Shown here piece by piece: positions 43,427-53,963 of a stretch of DNA of 64,000 nucleotides. A program made the translations under genes and the position numbers. The notes beneath the pieces were generated by a model that did not search any database, was not told the origin of the DNA, and saw only the letters and a program-made list of their open reading frames with translations. Origin of the DNA: Steroidobacteraceae bacterium (GTDB taxonomy: Bacteria > Pseudomonadota > Gammaproteobacteria > Steroidobacterales > Steroidobacteraceae); assembly GCA_025451845.1 (NCBI GenBank), contig JANWJS010000011.1:114403-178402 (forward strand). The letters run 5' to 3'. Every line of letters starts with the position of its first letter. Positions within the stretch are counted from its first letter, which is position 1.

Positions 43427-43952
43427 AGAGTCTCTCCGTGCGCAGGGCGCATGCTTTCGCGTCTGTGAAGCGCGCAAACACGGGTTCACTCCAGAGCAGT
43501 GGCGCCTATGCTTCGGAGTGTGTGCCAATACGGAGAGTACTACCTGCGCGCCAATATTTCCGTCCCATTAGCGGACATTGGTGGAGGACCGTAATGGGCC
43601 GACTCCTGCCGGAAGGAAACACCGCGGTTCAAGGGGAAAGGGGGAAAGTAACTCCTGAGATAATGATGAACGAGGGGCGAGTGCGGGTAACTCGGCTCCT
43701 GTGAGGGTCTGTTGGTTTTGCGCGGGTAACTGCATTCGGCGAACCTTGGTACCCGTAGAGTTACCCGCCGGAGAGGTTTCCTGAAAGACCGGCGCAAGAG
43801 AAATCATGTGCTTGCGAGGGGCGGGTCACTCATGGTCGCCCTCGAAATCGAACGGGATCCGTTGCGGACTCGAACTGGCAAACGAGTCTTCGACGACTGA
43901 TTGCGGCGCCTCGATTTAAAATTAAAAAGAGAGCGCAAAGTATTGATTTAAA
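43427..43952. other. non-coding region with short repeats between ThuA-like gene and tRNA-Asn
   Basis: No gene is supported here: frames lack start signals and families. It holds a cluster of GCGGGTAACT repeats (see separate entry) and an AT-rich stretch just before the tRNA (43915-43952). Confidence 0.5.
43683..43830. repeat. cluster of GCGGGTAACT decamers
   Basis: The decamer GCGGGTAACT occurs at 43683-43692 and 43722-43731, in reverse orientation at 43759-43768, and as GCGGGTCACT at 43821-43830. Three exact copies in 86 bases in a non-coding region is more than expected by chance. The sequence GGGTAACTCG is shared with the HxlR palindrome at 11258-11267. Meaning unknown. Confidence 0.5.
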
Positions 43953-44028
43953 TGGCTCCCCGGGTTGGACTCGAACCAACGACCAACGGATTAACAGTCC
44001 GACGCTCTACCAACTGAGCTACCGGGGA
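43953..44028 (-). tRNA. tRNA-Asn(GTT)
   Basis: On the minus strand a full cloverleaf reads: acceptor TCCCCGG pairing with CCGGGGA, D-arm TAGCTCAGTTGGTAGAGC, anticodon loop CTGTTAA giving anticodon GTT, T-arm GTTGG-TTCGAGT-CCAAC, discriminator G and encoded CCA (43955 to 43953). The anticodon stem outer pair appears mismatched (T-T). Confidence 0.95.
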
Positions 44029-44058
44029 ACCGTGCGATGGAATCGCGAAAGGGCGCGA

Positions 44059-44088
44059 ATTCTGAGGCGAGGGCCCTGAATTAGTCAA
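44059..44088 (-). promoter_or_regulatory. sigma-70-like promoter of tRNA-Asn
   Basis: Reading the minus strand, TTGACT (44088 to 44083) and CAGAAT (44064 to 44059) are 18 bases apart, followed by a GC-rich discriminator, as is usual for stable RNA genes; the -10 is 30 bases before the tRNA. Confidence 0.6.
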
Positions 44089-44138
44089 GGAACAGCGCGC
44101 GCCCGCGATCAGGCCGGCAGAAATGGCGGGTCTGCAGT

Positions 44139-45326
44139 TTAGGCCGTCGCCAGCACGAGCTGCGGCAGCGCTTCGCTCGTGGCCGAAGGATCGTCTACCG
44201 CGACGAGCTCGCTCAGCAGCTCCGGTCCGAAGTGCCGCATCCGCTCGAGGAAGACCTCCGTGACCTCTAAGCCGCTCGGCACGAGCAGCGTCCCCAGCTG
44301 AGTGCGCACGTCCTGCTGGATGATCATTCCCGCTCGCGCTGTGCGCAGCGCGATCTTGCGGGTGCGGCCCCGCTGCGGCTCTTCTTGCGGGCCGAGGTAT
44401 TCCGCGAATCGCTCGACCAGCTCCGCGCCGTACCGCACACCACGGCTGCGCAGGCGCTTGATGGCGGCTGCGGCGCGCTGTCCCTGGCTGTGCAGGCCGT
44501 AGTAGTCGATTACCAGTGCGAGAATCCGCGACCCGACGCCGACCGGGCCGTCTCCGAGCTGCCGCAGCTCCATATCCGATGCACTGAGCGACGTCAGAAT
44601 CTCGGCGACTGCCTCGAGGCGAGGGATGTTCTCGAGGAGGCGCCGCGCCACCTCGGGTGCGCCGCCCGCCAGGATCCTTTCCTCGGCGGTGAGCGGCTCA
44701 CCGGTGTAGAGCTTCTCGACGAGATCGGCGGGCAGGGAAAGAAACCCAATCTGCGACAGCATGGCCGCCGCCTCGAGCTGCCAGAAGTCCTCGCGGCCCA
44801 AGTGTCGCGCGAAATCCATGGCCAGGCGCTTGATGCGGCTCGACCGGCCGAAGGCGACGGGGTTGGCGATGGCGAGCACATCGACCAGCGTCTTGATGCA
44901 GCCGACCAGCGTTTCCTTGAGGACGGTGCGCTCCGTCGTGACGGTATGGTGCTGCAGGACGCCGGCCTCCACGGCGGCCTTGAGCTCCGCGGCCGGGCAG
45001 GGCTTGGCGAGGAAGCGAAAGATCTGCGCTTGGTTGACCGCTGCGATCGCCGCGTCGCGCCCCGGCTCGCCCGTGAGCAGCATGCGCGTCGCACCGGGGA
45101 AAAATTGCATGACCTGATACAGGAAGGTGGCGCCATCCATGCCCGGCATACGCATGTCAGAGACGACCACGGCAGCCCCGCCCATCTGCCGCAGAACCTG
45201 CAAGCCTTCGGTACCGCTCAATGCCGTGTGGACCTCGTACTCCTTGTGCAGATGCGGCACCAATCCCTGGACGACGCGCTCCTCGTCATCGACGCAGAGT
45301 ACGCGGGGCAGGTCTTTGATCGTCAT
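44139..45326 (-). CDS. response regulator with degenerate HD-GYP domain
   Basis: A 395-residue protein. The receiver domain (1-130) has acidic residues DDE at 13-15, phospho-Asp 57 in VVVSDMRMPGMDG and Lys in RFLAKPCP. The following domain has the HD-GYP layout (AFGRSSRIKRLAMDFARHLG, LEAAAMLSQIGFLSLPADLVEKLYTGEPLTAEERILAGGAPEVARRLLENIPRL), but the catalytic HD of LHDIGK is replaced by SQ and the later His is a Gly. It probably cannot cut c-di-GMP. Start at ATG 45326 overlaps the HDOD gene stop; the longer frame is inside that gene. Confidence 0.82.
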   Translation of the reverse strand: MTIKDLPRVLCVDDEERVVQGLVPHLHKEYEVHTALSGTEGLQVLRQMGGAAVVVSDMRMPGMDGATFLYQVMQFFPGATRMLLTGEPGRDAAIAAVNQAQIFRFLAKPCPAAELKAAVEAGVLQHHTVTTERTVLKETLVGCIKTLVDVLAIANPVAFGRSSRIKRLAMDFARHLGREDFWQLEAAAMLSQIGFLSLPADLVEKLYTGEPLTAEERILAGGAPEVARRLLENIPRLEAVAEILTSLSASDMELRQLGDGPVGVGSRILALVIDYYGLHSQGQRAAAAIKRLRSRGVRYGAELVERFAEYLGPQEEPQRGRTRKIALRTARAGMIIQQDVRTQLGTLLVPSGLEVTEVFLERMRHFGPELLSELVAVDDPSATSEALPQLVLATA

Positions 45327-46537
45327 GCGGCGGCCTCTTGGGAATCGAGCATTTGCGAGATGCGCCGCGTGGCCTCGGGCCAGTCGAGCGGCGCCTGCAG
45401 GGATGACAGGTACGACGCATCCACTTTGCTGTCGCGGACGAGCCCGCCGGCGAATGCCTCGCACTCTTCGGAAGGCAGCAGCGCGCGCGCGAGCGCCAGC
45501 GCCGCGAGCGGTCCGAGCTGCGGCTGCGCCAGCGCTGCCGGATCGTGGTGATGGGCGACCGCCTCGACGACCGCCGGTGGCAGGCCCCAGATCCCGAGCA
45601 GATAAGCGCCCACCTGGGCGTGCGAGGCGCCCATGACGCGGGTCTCCGCAACGTGCAACGGGATGCGTTCCTGCGCGGCGGCAGCGACCGCCGCGGCGAG
45701 CTCGCGCGGGGATTCCAGCGCGAGCACCCAGTACCCGATGTTGTGCAACAGCCCCGCAAGCAGCGCTTCATCGGCCCACGGCGCCGCCCCTGCCAGCGCC
45801 AGCGCCCCCGCGGCCATGGCATGCGAGTGCGCCTGGAGCCGCCCGAAGTCGACTTCGCGCATTGGCCCTTCGTCCGGCCAGGACAAAAACACGGCGGGGG
45901 AGGCTAGAACCGAGCGCAACGCGGCAACACCGATATAGGCGACCGCCTGATCGATGTTGGCGCCGGACCTCGCGAGGCGAAAGAACGCGGAGTTGGCGAG
46001 CTGCAGGACCTTGGCGGCGGTCATCGGGTCCGAGGCCACGATTGCCGCCGTTTCCTGCACATCGAGGCTCTCGCATGCCATGCGCGCCTGCAGCCTGGAG
46101 AGCACGCCCGCCATCGTGGGCAGCGCGCGGAGCCGGCCGACGCGGGCGCGCAGCTCGCCGTTCGGCAGGAGCGCCCGAAGCGCCACGCACTTCTCGATGA
46201 TCGACACGAGCCGCTGCGCGTCGCACGGCTTGCTGAGATATTGATGAGCGACGGGGACGAGGCGCAGCACCTGTTCCCGCTCTGCATAGCCGGAGAGGAC
46301 GATGCGCACGACATCCGGCCATCGCTCGCTCACCGTCTGCAGGAGCTGCGCACCATCCATGGCGGGCATCCGCATGTCGGTCACGATGACATCGACGGCT
46401 GCGCGATCGAGCTCCGCGATTGCGCCGGCAGCGCTGTCGACGAAGACCATGTCCCATCGGCTGCTCTGCCGATACAGGCGGGTGCGCAGGCCCTCCAGCA
46501 CCGGCGCGTCGTCGTCTGCGAACAAGATGCGTGTCAT
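45323..46537 (-). CDS. response regulator with HDOD domain
   Basis: A 404-residue protein. Receiver domain 1-125 with DDD at 8-10, phospho-Asp 54 (VIVTDMRMPAMDG) and Lys in YLSKPCD. The HDOD domain at about 130-330 is shown by LRALPTMAGVLSRLQARMACESLDVQETAAIVASDPMTAAKVLQLANSAFFRLARSGANIDQAVAYIGVAALRSVLAS and WADEALLAGLLHNIGYWVLA. HDOD domains are signalling modules without proven catalysis. It overlaps both neighbours by 4 bases and is the middle gene of the kinase-HDOD-HD operon. Confidence 0.9.
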   Translation of the reverse strand: MTRILFADDDAPVLEGLRTRLYRQSSRWDMVFVDSAAGAIAELDRAAVDVIVTDMRMPAMDGAQLLQTVSERWPDVVRIVLSGYAEREQVLRLVPVAHQYLSKPCDAQRLVSIIEKCVALRALLPNGELRARVGRLRALPTMAGVLSRLQARMACESLDVQETAAIVASDPMTAAKVLQLANSAFFRLARSGANIDQAVAYIGVAALRSVLASPAVFLSWPDEGPMREVDFGRLQAHSHAMAAGALALAGAAPWADEALLAGLLHNIGYWVLALESPRELAAAVAAAAQERIPLHVAETRVMGASHAQVGAYLLGIWGLPPAVVEAVAHHHDPAALAQPQLGPLAALALARALLPSEECEAFAGGLVRDSKVDASYLSSLQAPLDWPEATRRISQMLDSQEAAA

Positions 46538-47955
46538 GCGGCGCGCGGTGCCTTCGGTTGCGTCGCCGACGCACGTCCGTTTATGGGTAGCCTGATGGTG
46601 AAGCGTGTCCCGACCCCGACCGTACTCCGCGCCTCCAGACTGCCGCCGTGCTTCTCCGCCACGATGGAGCGCACGATGGCCAGTCCCTGACCGGTCCCGC
46701 GACCCACCGGCTTGGTCGTGAAGAAAGGATCGAAGATCTTTTCCAGATTCTCATCCGGAATGCCGCAGCCATTATCCGCGATGGAGATGACCACCCCATC
46801 CCGGGCTGCGGTGCTGGTGATCGTGATCCGTCCCGTCGAAGCGTCCTTGCCGGAATCCTGGATGGCGTGCGCCGCGTTGACGATGAGATTGAGCAAGACC
46901 TGGTTCAGCTCACCGACGTTGCAGATGACTTCGGGTATCGAGCCGAGCTTGGCTTCGACTTGCGCGCTGTACTTGTATTCGTTGTGGGCGACGAGGAGCG
47001 TCGTCTCGATCGCGTGATTGAGGTCGGCGGGGCTCTGCGCGTTGGCGTCGGGGTGCGCGAACTCTTTCATCGCCCGCACGATGGAGGCGACGCGGCCGAC
47101 GCCCTCCAGTGTCCGCACGAAAGCCTTCGGGATCTCGACTCGCAGGAACTCGAGGTCGACCTCTTGCTCGGCGTTCCTCACGGCTTCGAGCACCGAGGCC
47201 GCGGGCTCGCCGCTGCCGAGGCGGAAGAAGGCATCGCGGTAGGCGGCAATCAGCCGCTCCTGATCGGCGTGCGCGGACTCCAGAAAGGCGACGCCGTCAC
47301 CGACGTACTGGATCGGCGTGTTGATCTCGTGCGCAACACCCGCGGCGAGGCGGCCGACGGACTCCAGCTTCTGTGCCAGGCGCAGCTCGATCGCCATCCG
47401 CTCGCGCTCCTGCATCTCGCTGTAGAGCTGATCCTGGAGCTGGCGCTGGGTGCGCTCCTGCTCGAGGCGCGCGGTGATATCGGCGCCGACACCCACGTAG
47501 TGGGTGATACCTCCGGAGGCGTCCTTGACCGGCGCGATGAACAGGCCCATCCAGAAGGTCGTGCCGTCCTTGCGGCGACCGCGCATCTCCGTACGGGCCT
47601 CGCGCCCGTCGCTGAGCGCGCGTGTGATTCCCTCGAGTTGCACCTGGTTGAGATCGTTCGGGAAAAAGGCGCTCGGGCCCTTGCCGAGGAGCTCGTGGGG
47701 CTCATAACCGAAATCGCGCGCGACGGCGCGGTTCATGTAAACCACCGGCCAGCCGGGCCGGGTGGCATCGCCGATGATGATGTGGGTGGCTGCAGCGTCG
47801 AGTGCGCAGTTGCGCACGTCGAGCTCCCGGCGCAGGCGCCGTCGCTCCGTGATCTCGGCCGCGAGCAGCTCTTCGAGCGGACTCAAGGGATCTAGTCGGT
47901 CCTTTTCGCAGCGGTGTTCCGCGACGTTCGGCAGCGTTTTCATGACGAACCGCAT
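46534..47955 (-). CDS. PAS sensor histidine kinase (soluble)
   Basis: A 473-residue kinase with no membrane helix. After an N-terminal coiled-coil ([20 protein letters not shown]) comes a PAS/PAC domain (about 50-170: [85 protein letters not shown]). This LOV-like LBP region lacks the NCRFLQ flavin motif. The H-box is [16 protein letters not shown], and the ATPase domain has [44 protein letters not shown]. It should phosphorylate the two receiver proteins. ATG 47943 is an alternative start. Confidence 0.9.
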   Translation of the reverse strand: MRFVMKTLPNVAEHRCEKDRLDPLSPLEELLAAEITERRRLRRELDVRNCALDAAATHIIIGDATRPGWPVVYMNRAVARDFGYEPHELLGKGPSAFFPNDLNQVQLEGITRALSDGREARTEMRGRRKDGTTFWMGLFIAPVKDASGGITHYVGVGADITARLEQERTQRQLQDQLYSEMQERERMAIELRLAQKLESVGRLAAGVAHEINTPIQYVGDGVAFLESAHADQERLIAAYRDAFFRLGSGEPAASVLEAVRNAEQEVDLEFLRVEIPKAFVRTLEGVGRVASIVRAMKEFAHPDANAQSPADLNHAIETTLLVAHNEYKYSAQVEAKLGSIPEVICNVGELNQVLLNLIVNAAHAIQDSGKDASTGRITITSTAARDGVVISIADNGCGIPDENLEKIFDPFFTTKPVGRGTGQGLAIVRSIVAEKHGGSLEARSTVGVGTRFTIRLPINGRASATQPKAPRAA

Positions 47956-48019
47956 TACACGCGCGATGGCGCCCTGTTTCCGTGACCGCCTTGGCGCTGT
48001 TTACCGACAGTGGATTATG

Positions 48020-48415
48020 TCAATTCACTCCTGGGCCGAGCGGCCGATTCGGCGGACGCGAGAATTTCTTGAGCAGGACGGCGTAAGCCGTGACATTGAT
48101 CACAAGAAGCAGGGCCGCGAGCACGCATTGGTCCGGCCGCGTGAGCCAGGGCGGGTAGAGGAGCGCGACCACGTAGTGGTTGAGAAAGCCGTCCGGGTAG
48201 CCGGCCTCGCCCCCGAGGCGGCGCAGATGAATCTCGAGCGGGGTGAGCGGACAGATCCGTCCCGATGTCTCGATCCAGAATCCCCAGGCGAGCGCCGGCA
48301 GGTGTGCAAATGCGGCCCAACGCCATTTCCAGGCGAGAAAGCCGCCGAAGATGACGAACGCCGCGAAAGCGAGGTGGCAGAAGACCAGCAGGTCCGCGAG
48401 GGTCCGCCAGCCCAT
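48020..48415 (-). CDS. DUF2784 family membrane protein
   Basis: A 131-residue protein with four hydrophobic helices (about 6-30, 35-50, 82-98, 100-115). The core matches DUF2784: LVFCHLAFAAFVIFGGFLAWKWRWAAFAHLPALAWGFWIETSGRICPLTPLEIHLRRLGGEAGYPDGFLNHYVVALLYP. The conserved His, Trp, CPLT and HY residues are all present. Function unknown. It lies 24 bases behind the aminotransferase gene and could be co-transcribed with it. Confidence 0.88.
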   Translation of the reverse strand: MGWRTLADLLVFCHLAFAAFVIFGGFLAWKWRWAAFAHLPALAWGFWIETSGRICPLTPLEIHLRRLGGEAGYPDGFLNHYVVALLYPPWLTRPDQCVLAALLLVINVTAYAVLLKKFSRPPNRPLGPGVN

Positions 48416-48439
48416 TGGGCGCCTGCCTGCCGGTAGGCC

Positions 48440-49648
48440 TCAGGCGCTCTTGGCCACCGCGCCGCCGGTGGCCAGCACCTGCGCGATGCGCTCGATAGCC
48501 TTCTCGAGCATCTGCAAGCTGCAGGCGAAAGAGATACGCATGTGACCCGGGGCGCCGAAGCCCGAGCCCGGGACGACCGCGACGCCACCGGCGTTGAGCA
48601 GCAGCTCCGCGAACTCGCCGTCCGTGCCGCAGCCGAGCCCTGCCATTGCTTTCGAGACATCGGCGAAGGCGTAGAAGGTGCCGGCGCCCGGCAGGCAGCT
48701 CACTCCGGGTAGCGCGTTGAGCGCGCCCACCACGTAGTCATGCCGCTGCTTGAACGCCTCGTTCATTTTACTGACACAAGCCTGGTCGCCGGCGAGCGCG
48801 GCCGTGGCCGCCTTCTGCGAGATACTCGACGCATTCGACGTCGACTGACCCTGGATGGTGGCCATCGCGGCTATCAGCTCCTTGGGTCCGCCGCAATAGC
48901 CGATCCGCCAACCCGTCATCGCGTAGGCCTTGGACACGCCGTTGATGGTCACGGTGCGGCCGTAGAGCTCCGGCACTGCGGTGAGAAGGCTGCAGAAGGG
49001 CTCCGCCGCCCAATAAATCTTCTCGTACATGTCATCGGTGCCGATGACGATGCGCGGGTGCTCGAGCAGCACTTCGCCGAGCGCCCGCAGCTCCGCGCGG
49101 GTGTAGGCCGCGCCGGTAGGATTGCAGGGGCTATTGAGGAGCAGCAGGCGCGTCTTCGGCGTGATGGCCGCGGCGAGCTGGCGCGCGGTGATCTTGTAGC
49201 CCTGTGCGGGACCTGCGAACGGCATCACCGGCTGTGCGTCGGCCAGCATCACCATGTCCGGGTAGGAGACCCAATAGGGCGCCGGAATGATGGCCTCGTC
49301 ATCCTTGTCGAGAATCGCCAGGCAGAGATTGAAGATCGTCTGCTTGGCACCCGAGGACACCAGGATCTGCGCGCGCTCGTACTGGATGCCATTGTCGCGG
49401 GCGAACTTGGCGATGATGGCATCCTTGAGCTCGTTGATGCCTTCGACATTCGTATAGCGTGTGAACCCGCCCCGGATGGCGTCGATGCCCGCCTGCGCGA
49501 TGGGCACCGGGGTGTCGAAGTCGGGCTCGCCTGCGCCGAGCCCGATCACGTCTTTACCCTCCGCCTTGAGACGAGCAGCGCGGGCAGTGACAGCAAGCGT
49601 CGGCGAAGGCTTGACGCGCTGGACGCGTCGTGAGACGGATAGGGTCAC
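48440..49648 (-). CDS. pyridoxal-phosphate aminotransferase (aspartate aminotransferase group Ib)
   Basis: A 402-residue fold-type I aminotransferase. [43 protein letters not shown] is the N-terminal substrate region, [10 protein letters not shown] the Asn that contacts PLP, DDMYEKI the Asp/Tyr pair and [19 protein letters not shown] the Schiff-base Lys loop. Group Ib enzymes transaminate aspartate and, in some, prephenate in the cytoplasm. The divergent uvrB start is 107 bases away, so promoters for both lie in 49649-49754. Confidence 0.92.
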   Translation of the reverse strand: MTLSVSRRVQRVKPSPTLAVTARAARLKAEGKDVIGLGAGEPDFDTPVPIAQAGIDAIRGGFTRYTNVEGINELKDAIIAKFARDNGIQYERAQILVSSGAKQTIFNLCLAILDKDDEAIIPAPYWVSYPDMVMLADAQPVMPFAGPAQGYKITARQLAAAITPKTRLLLLNSPCNPTGAAYTRAELRALGEVLLEHPRIVIGTDDMYEKIYWAAEPFCSLLTAVPELYGRTVTINGVSKAYAMTGWRIGYCGGPKELIAAMATIQGQSTSNASSISQKAATAALAGDQACVSKMNEAFKQRHDYVVGALNALPGVSCLPGAGTFYAFADVSKAMAGLGCGTDGEFAELLLNAGGVAVVPGSGFGAPGHMRISFACSLQMLEKAIERIAQVLATGGAVAKSA

Positions 49649-49754
49649 GGGAATTCCTGTGGTTCACCGAAAACGGGCGGGCGCCACTATATTAAGGGAT
49701 CGGGGCAGCCCCCACCATCATCGTGCGCCACGCGGCGCAAGCGGCAGGAGCGGC

Positions 49755-51773
<2,019 letters not shown>

Positions 51774-51807
51774 AGCGTTGCGAGTGTGCGAAACCAAATC
51801 AGTAAGG

Positions 51808-51829
51808 GGCCCGAGGCCGCCCTCGGGCC
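51808..51829 (+). terminator. stem-loop after uvrB
   Basis: GGCCCGAGG and CCTCGGGCC form a perfect 9-bp stem with a CCGC loop, 35 bases past the uvrB stop. No T-run follows, so termination strength is uncertain. Confidence 0.45.
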
Positions 51830-51961
51830 GCGGAATCGCAAGAGTGGAACGGCTGACTGCGCACGAAATCGCGGGGGCGGTCTTGGACGGCGAATGCCGG
51901 CCCCAGAGGGCTCGGCGCAGGGAAGGGTCCGAGCCAATCGCCGGGAGCGATCTGCGCCAAT

Positions 51962-53767
51962 ATGAATAGCTCCCAGGCAAGACCCACCGCAACCGTATTT
52001 TTAACGGTGGTCGTGGTCGTGGCGGTGCTGCGCCTGGCGCAGAATCTCTTCATTCCGCTGGCGCTCGCCGTCCTGCTCACCTTCCTGCTCTCGCCGATCG
52101 TCGCCCGGCTGCAAAGCTGGCATTTCAACCGGCTGGTCGCAGTCATCCTGTCGCTCTGCCTGGCGCTGACCCTCGTGGGCGTCGTCGGCGATGTCATTTT
52201 CGGGCAGTTTTCAGACCTCGCGCACCAACTGCCGCAGTACGAGCTGCATTTGCGCGAGCACATCACGCACGTGCGCGGGTTTCTGCGCGGGGGCATCACC
52301 GACAGCCTGGATGCGGTCGACCGCCTCGCCGTCCAGATCGAGCGCCTGAGCCCGGTCACTGGCGTGCCGACCGGTGTGCAGAAGGTCGAGATCGTGCAGC
52401 CGCGGGCGAACCTGTTCGAGCTCGCGAAGGATGTCGTCGGCCCGCTGCTGAAGCCCCTCGGCTGGGCGCTCGCGGTGATGGTGTTGGTCGCTTTCATGCT
52501 GCTGAGGCTTCCGGACCTGCGTGAGCGCCTCATCCGTCTACTCGGCCCGCGCAATCTCCAGGCGACCACCGCTGCGCTCGATGATGCCGCGGCGCGGGTG
52601 AGCCGCTATCTTCTTTCCCAACTGCTCATCAACTCCCTGACGGGGCTATGGGTGGGGATCGGACTTGCGCTGCTGGGTGTGCCCAATCCCGGACTCTGGG
52701 GCGCGCTTACGCTGGTGCTGCGTTTCATCCCCTACGTTGGGATCTGGATAGCGGGTGCGATGCCATTCGCGCTCTCATTTGCCGCCTTCAATGACTGGAT
52801 GCACGCCCTCATCGTCCTCGGGATCTATGGCAGCGTCGAGCTCTTCAACTACGCGGTGCTCGAGCCCTGGCTCTACGCCGCCAGGACCGGCGTTTCACCG
52901 GTCGCGCTGCTGCTCGCCGCCGCATTCTGGACCTGGCTCTGGGGGGTCGCCGGCCTGCTGCTCTGCGTCCCGATCACGGTGTGTGTGGTCGTCATGGGAA
53001 AGTACGTCCCGCATCTCGAATTCTTCGAGGTGCTGCTCGGCGATGAGCCCGCGCTGGAGCCGTATCAGCAGCTCTATCAGCGGCTGCTCACGAGCAATCG
53101 GGACGAGGCGGATGCGCTGCTCGAGGAAACGCTGCAGCGCCACTCGCTGCGGGAGGTCTGCGACATCGCCATCGTGCCGGCACTGCGGCTGCTCGAAGCT
53201 GACTTCGCGCGGGGGGGGATGAAGGCGGCGCGGCGGCGTGCGGTGCTCGATCATTTCCAGCAATGGGTCGATGAGCTGCTCGATGGACTGCAGCGCTCGA
53301 ACAGCCGGGGCGTCTCCTGGCAGTCGCCGTCGGTTCTGTGCGTAGCGGCCGAGGACGAGGGCGACTCTATTGTCGCGAAGCTCCTGGCCGCAGTGCTGAT
53401 CCACCAGGGCATCAGCGCGCGGGTGGTGATGCTCGAGCGCGTGGAGGAGGAGATCGCCGCGGGTGAAAGCAGGGGACTCGACGCGGTGGTCGTCTCGGCG
53501 TTACCACCGGACGCGATCCCGCCCGCGCGGGCCGCGGTGAGGCGTATCCACGCCTGCAGCCAGAGCCTGCCGGTCATCGTCGGACTCTGGGGGCTCGATC
53601 GCGACTTCGATCGCGCCGTCCAGAGACTCGGCACCGTCGATGTGAGCCTGCTTGAAACCCGGGTGGCTGCCTGTGTCGAGGAGATCGAGCGGCTGCGGCA
53701 GACCCCCGGGTCCGGGTCGCGCCAAAGCGCCGCCCAGGGTAGCCCCAGCGCCGTCCCAGGGTCCTGA
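51962..53767 (+). CDS. AI-2E/PerM family protein with extra C-terminal domain
   Basis: A 601-residue protein, about 240 residues longer than usual PerM. Residues 1-365 are the membrane part (LFIPLALAVLLTFLLSPIVARLQ, VGPLLKPLGWALAVMVLVAFMLLRLPDLRERLIRL, LALLGVPNPGLWGALTLVLRFIPYVGIWIAGAMPFALSF, EPWLYAARTGVSPVALLLAAAFWTWLWGVAGLLLCVPIT). Residues about 375-440 are helical; 445-575 have an alternating strand-helix pattern (VLCVAAEDEGDSIVAKLLAAVLIHQGISARVV, GLDAVVVSALPP, PVIVGLWG) like a B12-binding or receiver fold, without the cobalamin DxHxxG. Cytoplasmic role unknown. Start ATG 51962 lacks a strong Shine-Dalgarno. Confidence 0.88.
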   Translation: MNSSQARPTATVFLTVVVVVAVLRLAQNLFIPLALAVLLTFLLSPIVARLQSWHFNRLVAVILSLCLALTLVGVVGDVIFGQFSDLAHQLPQYELHLREHITHVRGFLRGGITDSLDAVDRLAVQIERLSPVTGVPTGVQKVEIVQPRANLFELAKDVVGPLLKPLGWALAVMVLVAFMLLRLPDLRERLIRLLGPRNLQATTAALDDAAARVSRYLLSQLLINSLTGLWVGIGLALLGVPNPGLWGALTLVLRFIPYVGIWIAGAMPFALSFAAFNDWMHALIVLGIYGSVELFNYAVLEPWLYAARTGVSPVALLLAAAFWTWLWGVAGLLLCVPITVCVVVMGKYVPHLEFFEVLLGDEPALEPYQQLYQRLLTSNRDEADALLEETLQRHSLREVCDIAIVPALRLLEADFARGGMKAARRRAVLDHFQQWVDELLDGLQRSNSRGVSWQSPSVLCVAAEDEGDSIVAKLLAAVLIHQGISARVVMLERVEEEIAAGESRGLDAVVVSALPPDAIPPARAAVRRIHACSQSLPVIVGLWGLDRDFDRAVQRLGTVDVSLLETRVAACVEEIERLRQTPGSGSRQSAAQGSPSAVPGS

Positions 53768-53790
53768 TCTCCCATCGATTCCTTCTCTAT

Positions 53791-53799
53791 TGGTATACT
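53791..53799 (+). promoter_or_regulatory. extended -10 promoter of tRNA-Val
   Basis: TGGTATACT is a TGn-type extended -10 with a TATACT box, 16 bases before the tRNA. No good -35 is seen, consistent with an extended -10. Confidence 0.55.
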
Positions 53800-53814
53800 G
53801 AGCGGCTCAAGCAT

Positions 53815-53889
53815 AGGCGCGTAGCTCAGTGGTAGAGCACCACCTTGACATGGTGGTGGTCGGTGGTTCGATCCCACTCGCGCCTACCA
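53815..53889 (+). tRNA. tRNA-Val(GAC)
   Basis: A cloverleaf with acceptor AGGCGCG/CGCGCCT, D-arm TAGCTCAGTGGTAGAGCA, anticodon loop TTGACAT giving GAC, T-arm GGTGG-TTCGATC-CCACT, discriminator A and encoded CCA (53887-53889). Confidence 0.95.
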
Positions 53890-53963
53890 TAGATTCGGAT
53901 GCAGCGCTTCCTCGGCGATGAAAGCGGGGAGCGTTTTATTCAGTGATTGAGAGAGTCTGCGAA

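Noticed and set aside
43860..43900. Piece resembling a tRNA T-arm near the tRNA-Asn
   Set aside because: Only GGACTCGAAC is shared with the real tRNA, with no pairing partner. Chance similarity is more likely than a tRNA fragment.
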